Shown here: positions 61,094-64,000 of the stretch, in pieces
Layout: each line of letters starts with the position of its first letter
How positions within the stretch are numbered: the first letter of the stretch is position 1
NCBI GenBank assembly: GCA_021151835.1
Contig: JAGKWO010000007.1
Coordinates: 138,797-202,796, forward strand
Direction of reading: 5' to 3'
Length of the DNA stretch: 64,000 nt
From: Gammaproteobacteria bacterium
GTDB taxonomy: Bacteria; Pseudomonadota; Gammaproteobacteria; Pseudomonadales; Cellvibrionaceae
Translations under genes and position numbers: made by a program
Notes under the pieces: generated by a model
Database searches by the model: none
Told to the model about the DNA's origin: nothing
Seen by the model: only the letters and a program-made list of their open reading frames with translations

Positions 61094-61426
61094 TCACGCC
61101 TCGCGAGGGCCTGCATCTGCTTCGGCGCTTGCTTCAACCGTTTCTGCTGTTTCATCGCCATTATCCAATAAGTCTTTACCGGGTTTCGGTAGTGGCTCGG
61201 GCATTATCTCCGGGTCTATTACCGGCAAGCCTTTTTCGTTTGCTGTGCAGGTTAATACTTTAATACGTTGTTTATAGTCTTTTGAGCTGGCTTCGAACAT
61301 CTGGTTAATCGCCTCATCCTTATGCGCAGTTTTGAATAAAGCGTTCAGGTCGCGGCCGTCCAGCCAGATGTTTTGCTTGCCCAGAAATAGCTTGTCCTGG
61401 TTTTGCAGAATAAACAGTTCACTCAT
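61094..61426 (-). CDS. Conserved hypothetical protein upstream of gshA
   Basis: A 110-residue soluble protein. The first 60 residues (ELFILQNQDKLFLGKQNIWLDG and DAINQMFEASSKDY-like sequence) look folded. The rest is acidic and Pro/Glu rich. I do not recognise a characterised family. GGGG close to ATG 61426 supports that start over 61441. Same strand as gshA, 112 bases upstream. Confidence 0.6.
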   Translation of the reverse strand: MSELFILQNQDKLFLGKQNIWLDGRDLNALFKTAHKDEAINQMFEASSKDYKQRIKVLTCTANEKGLPVIDPEIMPEPLPKPGKDLLDNGDETAETVEASAEADAGPREA

Positions 61427-61441
61427 AGCCCCAATACCCAA

Positions 61442-61776
61442 AGTAAAAAAACAGGATAAAGCGCCGATGTTGGGGTGCTGTTGCCAAGTTCAAGGGTAGC
61501 GTCAGGTGTTTATGGATGACATTCATTTCTTTAAGTTTGATAAGATTGCGCTGTCAGCACGATTTTTATACGGCTGAATTTGCGTTAAATCAAAATTATC
61601 AGTGCTATTTCCGATTAATAATGGCACTGAGGCTTTAACCGTTCACCTCAACAAACCGTTAATTAACGATGGATTGCGCAGTGTGGTTGCGCAATCACAG
61701 TAATTAATTTGCTTTTCTTGTCATCAATCGCCGATATGCCGGCAAAAATAACGATAACAAACCGAGGAACCTGACA
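61442..61776. other. Intergenic region with a GCGC hairpin
   Basis: 335 bases with no gene. A perfect inverted repeat GATTGCGCA / TGCGCAATC lies at 61672-61696 with a seven-base loop. Divergent promoters for the two flanking genes are expected. Confidence 0.5.
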
Positions 61777-62340
61777 ATGATAAAAACACTATTGGTCTAC
61801 GCCCATTTAATTGCTGCCTGCCTTGCTGTCGGAATACTGCTGATTCAGGATCTTGCCCTGGTTAAATGGCAGGGGCGGGCAATGGATACAGAAGCGATTG
61901 GCAATTTGCAGCGCAATTCCGGAATTGTCAGCCTGGCGCTGGTAGCACTTTGGGTTACCGGATTGATCATTGTGGCGATGGGTTACATCGAAAATCCAGC
62001 CTACTTGATGAACCAAAAACTATGGGCCAAATTTTCGGTGGTAAGCATTTTGACCATTAATGGCCTTTTCCTGCACTTCTACAGTTTTCCACGCCTGACT
62101 GCCCCGCAAGGTTTTTTGGGAGCTAATACGATGGAGCAGCTCGTTGTATTGATTACTGCTGTGGTATCGCTGGTGTCCTGGCTTTACGCCTGCTATCTCG
62201 GCATCGCCCGCCCCTGGAATAATGTTGCAACCTATGCCTATGTTATGACGATTTATGCTGTTATTTTTGTTGTCAGTTTGCTAGTTGCACTGGAGTGTTG
62301 GCGGGGATTGCGTAGTGGGTTTCGGCCGGTTGTTCGTTAA
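61777..62340 (+). CDS. Integral membrane protein, CopD/DUF2214-like
   Basis: A 187-residue protein with five membrane helices and almost no soluble part. An early histidine in VYAHLIAA and another in LFLHFYSF could bind haem or metal, as in the CopD/DUF2214-type group, but the match is weak. Function not known. Single gene. Confidence 0.6.
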   Translation: MIKTLLVYAHLIAACLAVGILLIQDLALVKWQGRAMDTEAIGNLQRNSGIVSLALVALWVTGLIIVAMGYIENPAYLMNQKLWAKFSVVSILTINGLFLHFYSFPRLTAPQGFLGANTMEQLVVLITAVVSLVSWLYACYLGIARPWNNVATYAYVMTIYAVIFVVSLLVALECWRGLRSGFRPVVR

Positions 62341-62439
62341 TGCCTAAATCAAAACTGCTGTTGAGATGTAATTCCAAGTTGGGAATTCGCTTCAACTGAA
62401 TGCGGTACAGTCCAAAAAAGTGGTGTTCTGCTCTGGTGT

Positions 62440-62589
62440 TTTTAACTGGATATTTATTTAAAAGTCTGGATGGTCTTCGCCCAGCTTTGTTTTCAAATTT
62501 TAGTTGGGAGCGGTGCTAAAAGCGAAATGGAAGATGAGGCTTACAAGGTTATCAACTGGTACCTTAGTGGCAAAAAAATGCCCCGATAA
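62440..62589 (+). pseudogene. Possible short gene remnant
   Basis: A coding-like tail including EMEDEAYKVINWYLSGKKMP ends at a TAA (62587-62589) that overlaps the left arm of a terminator, as gene ends often do. From ATG 62470 it would be 39 residues with no ribosome site. A second coding-like stretch (GYLFKSLDGLRPALFSNF) lies in the next frame just upstream, suggesting a frameshifted remnant. Confidence 0.3.
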
Positions 62590-62604
62590 TATCGGGGCAT
62601 TTTC
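62572..62604. terminator. Terminator at the end of the Ig-like gene
   Basis: TGCCCCGAT and ATCGGGGCA pair across a short AT loop with A- and T-runs on the flanks, so it can act in both directions. Confidence 0.88.
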
Positions 62605-62615
62605 TATGGTTAGCC

Positions 62616-64000
62616 TTAGTTATTAATCCTGGTTATGTAACTTGTAGTACTACCAGGCACACTGCCTTTTGCCGGAATTTCAACGATAATCTTGAAACTA
62701 CCTGATGCAGCTAGTGATGCATGTCCTTCCAGATCAACATTGAAAGTTGTTGCACCTGTCGCACTTGCTGGCACTACCACGGGATTGGGATTAAGGGTCA
62801 CAATTGCATTCGTAACATTCGCAGTATCAACTGTGACCTTGGTTCCGGATGGCAAACTGTTGCCATTGTGATCCCTCAGTAGGATCACCAATGGAATATT
62901 ACCATCCGGATCTGAAGCCAGACCCAACGTGACGCTGCCTGGTTGACCGGGTAAGGTGCCACCGATAGTGTCCACAGTGCGACTAGCTAGAACTAGTGTT
63001 AAATCTGCGCGTACGGTGACACTATTTTTGGTACAAGCAGTACCGGTTGCCGGACACAGCGCCCCATCATATTTCCCATTCGCGGCAGTCCACTCTCCGT
63101 CCTGGCCCAATGTGCTATTTGGACCAAAGAGATCGATAAAGAACTCTTCGGTAAGATCGTAAATACCATTCTGGTTTTTATCCAAATAGGCTTCGCCAAC
63201 GTCATCACAAGCTACAGTTGGATCAGGATTCTCTAGTGACGGTGTGGGGGTATTCTTGCCACAGCTGGACCCACTTGTTGCAAATTTGTCAGTAAGATCG
63301 TACTGACCATTACCGTTAGTATCTATAAAGCTTTCATTGCCTACTGTTGTAGCAAGGATGGTGACTTTGCCGCTAACTGGGTATGGGCTTTGGCTGAACC
63401 ATTTGACGGTACAGGTACTAAACTCATTTGTTTCACAGGAGTCTTCAATGAGTCCGCCTGATGCGGTAAAGCTCACTGTAGTGTCTACCGGGACAGGGTT
63501 ATTAAATGCATCTGCCAAGCGGACAGTCACATCAACAGCGTAACCTTCTATATATCCTGGTGGATTTCTCTCTGATGCCGCGAGAGATATGCTGTCCTGA
63601 TCTGGAATACCGGTAGAAATTACCAGTCTGCTTGATTGAGTTGCTATTGTCTGGTTGGAGTTATTTTGAGCACTGGCAGTTACTCGAACTGTAGTTGAGA
63701 TAGTGCCTGCCTGAACCCTTGCACTTACATAGCCGTTCGCATCGCTTGTTACTTGAATGGATTGGACACAGGTCGCATTATTTATGATGCATACCCCGCC
63801 CGTTGCATTATTAAGTGTGAGCGTTACCGGTACGCCTGCCATACCTAACCCATCTTGTCCATTCACCTTGAAGCTAACCGTAGATATTTCTGCCCCGCCA
63901 GCCCCTTTGAGGCTGATTTGCGCAGGCTCGGCTTTATCAAATGCAATGTTTTGTGCTGACGCATTAACAATATTCAGCGTTGCAGTGGCTGTATTCACCA
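62616..64000 (-). CDS. Ig-like repeat surface protein, 5' end outside window
   Basis: The last ~460 residues of a larger exported protein. Bacterial Ig-like (Big_1/invasin-type) repeats are visible: GMAGVPVTLTLNNATGG, DANGYVSARVQAGT and a similar later unit. Between repeats sits a Cys- and Asp-rich segment with two EF-hand-like loops (DTNGNGQYDLTDKF and DKNQNGIYDLTEEF). The frame runs off base 64000. Such proteins act as adhesins or surface scaffolds. Confidence 0.8.
   Translation of the reverse strand, partial: VNTATATLNIVNASAQNIAFDKAEPAQISLKGAGGAEISTVSFKVNGQDGLGMAGVPVTLTLNNATGGVCIINNATCVQSIQVTSDANGYVSARVQAGTISTTVRVTASAQNNSNQTIATQSSRLVISTGIPDQDSISLAASERNPPGYIEGYAVDVTVRLADAFNNPVPVDTTVSFTASGGLIEDSCETNEFSTCTVKWFSQSPYPVSGKVTILATTVGNESFIDTNGNGQYDLTDKFATSGSSCGKNTPTPSLENPDPTVACDDVGEAYLDKNQNGIYDLTEEFFIDLFGPNSTLGQDGEWTAANGKYDGALCPATGTACTKNSVTVRADLTLVLASRTVDTIGGTLPGQPGSVTLGLASDPDGNIPLVILLRDHNGNSLPSGTKVTVDTANVTNAIVTLNPNPVVVPASATGATTFNVDLEGHASLAASGSFKIIVEIPAKGSVPGSTTSYITRINN

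Overview
The window reads as the chromosome of a Gammaproteobacterium of the Cellvibrio / Cellvibrionales type. The evidence is the gene content and order: an Rsd/AlgQ-DsbB-FKBP-AlgP-like-ABC-F block as in Pseudomonadales relatives, a leuS-lptE-holA block, a CE2-type acetyl esterase beside a second SGNH esterase, PEP-CTERM surface proteins, and a secreted nuclease. No tRNA, rRNA, CRISPR array, transposase or integrase gene was found. The species call is inference.

Layout. 1-692 is a non-coding, G-tract-rich stretch with a GTGCTG tandem repeat, two GGGGTACAT repeats and a strong terminator. 693-9847 carries a Nei/Fpg-type glycosylase, a DUF418 protein, a PilZ protein, a PAT/AmpG-type MFS transporter, ppa, a double-FHA membrane protein, an Rdx/SelW-like protein and an MMPL/RND exporter. 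9921-18104 holds two SGNH esterases, holA, lptE, an extra lipoprotein, leuS, a YbeL-like protein and an alpha/beta esterase. 18193-23606 holds a degenerate-GGDEF/EAL protein, rplU-rpmA, obgE and proB. Two core genes look damaged: leuS lacks its first ~39 residues, and rplU has lost its middle third with a frame change while its end remains in another frame. Natural deletion and assembly error cannot be told apart here.

23728-34457 is accessory. An acyltransferase is followed by a two-gene operon of an ExeM/NucH-like nuclease ending in dockerin-like repeats and a PEP-CTERM-anchored protein with a cohesin-like domain, a candidate surface-docked nuclease. Then come an orphan ectA-like acetyltransferase, an AHH nuclease toxin with a candidate immunity gene bracketed by an 18-bp perfect direct repeat, and a TonB receptor with a PepSY membrane protein. 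34821-43601 carries a multicopper oxidase, a probable decayed gene, a DUF883 protein, a radical-SAM DNA repair pair under a perfect LexA-type box, MgtC, a second PEP-CTERM protein, a lipoprotein hydrolase and an HD hydrolase.

43607-48890 is a catabolic-type operon: a Tsx-like porin, two cysteine hydrolases (one with the Asp36-Lys142-Cys175 triad and sequence hallmarks of biuret hydrolase), an NCS2-type permease and a cupin. A divergent GntR/FCD regulator and a perfect palindrome in the shared promoter region go with it. A biuret/triuret-like ureide is the suggested substrate. 48961-62340 is mostly conserved housekeeping (DUF2721, COG3146, ExoD, a small barrel protein, YheS-type ABC-F, TIGR02444, DUF2789, AlgP-like, FKBP, Rsd, DsbB, FliL-like, gshA). 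The window ends inside an Ig-like repeat surface protein with calcium-binding loops.
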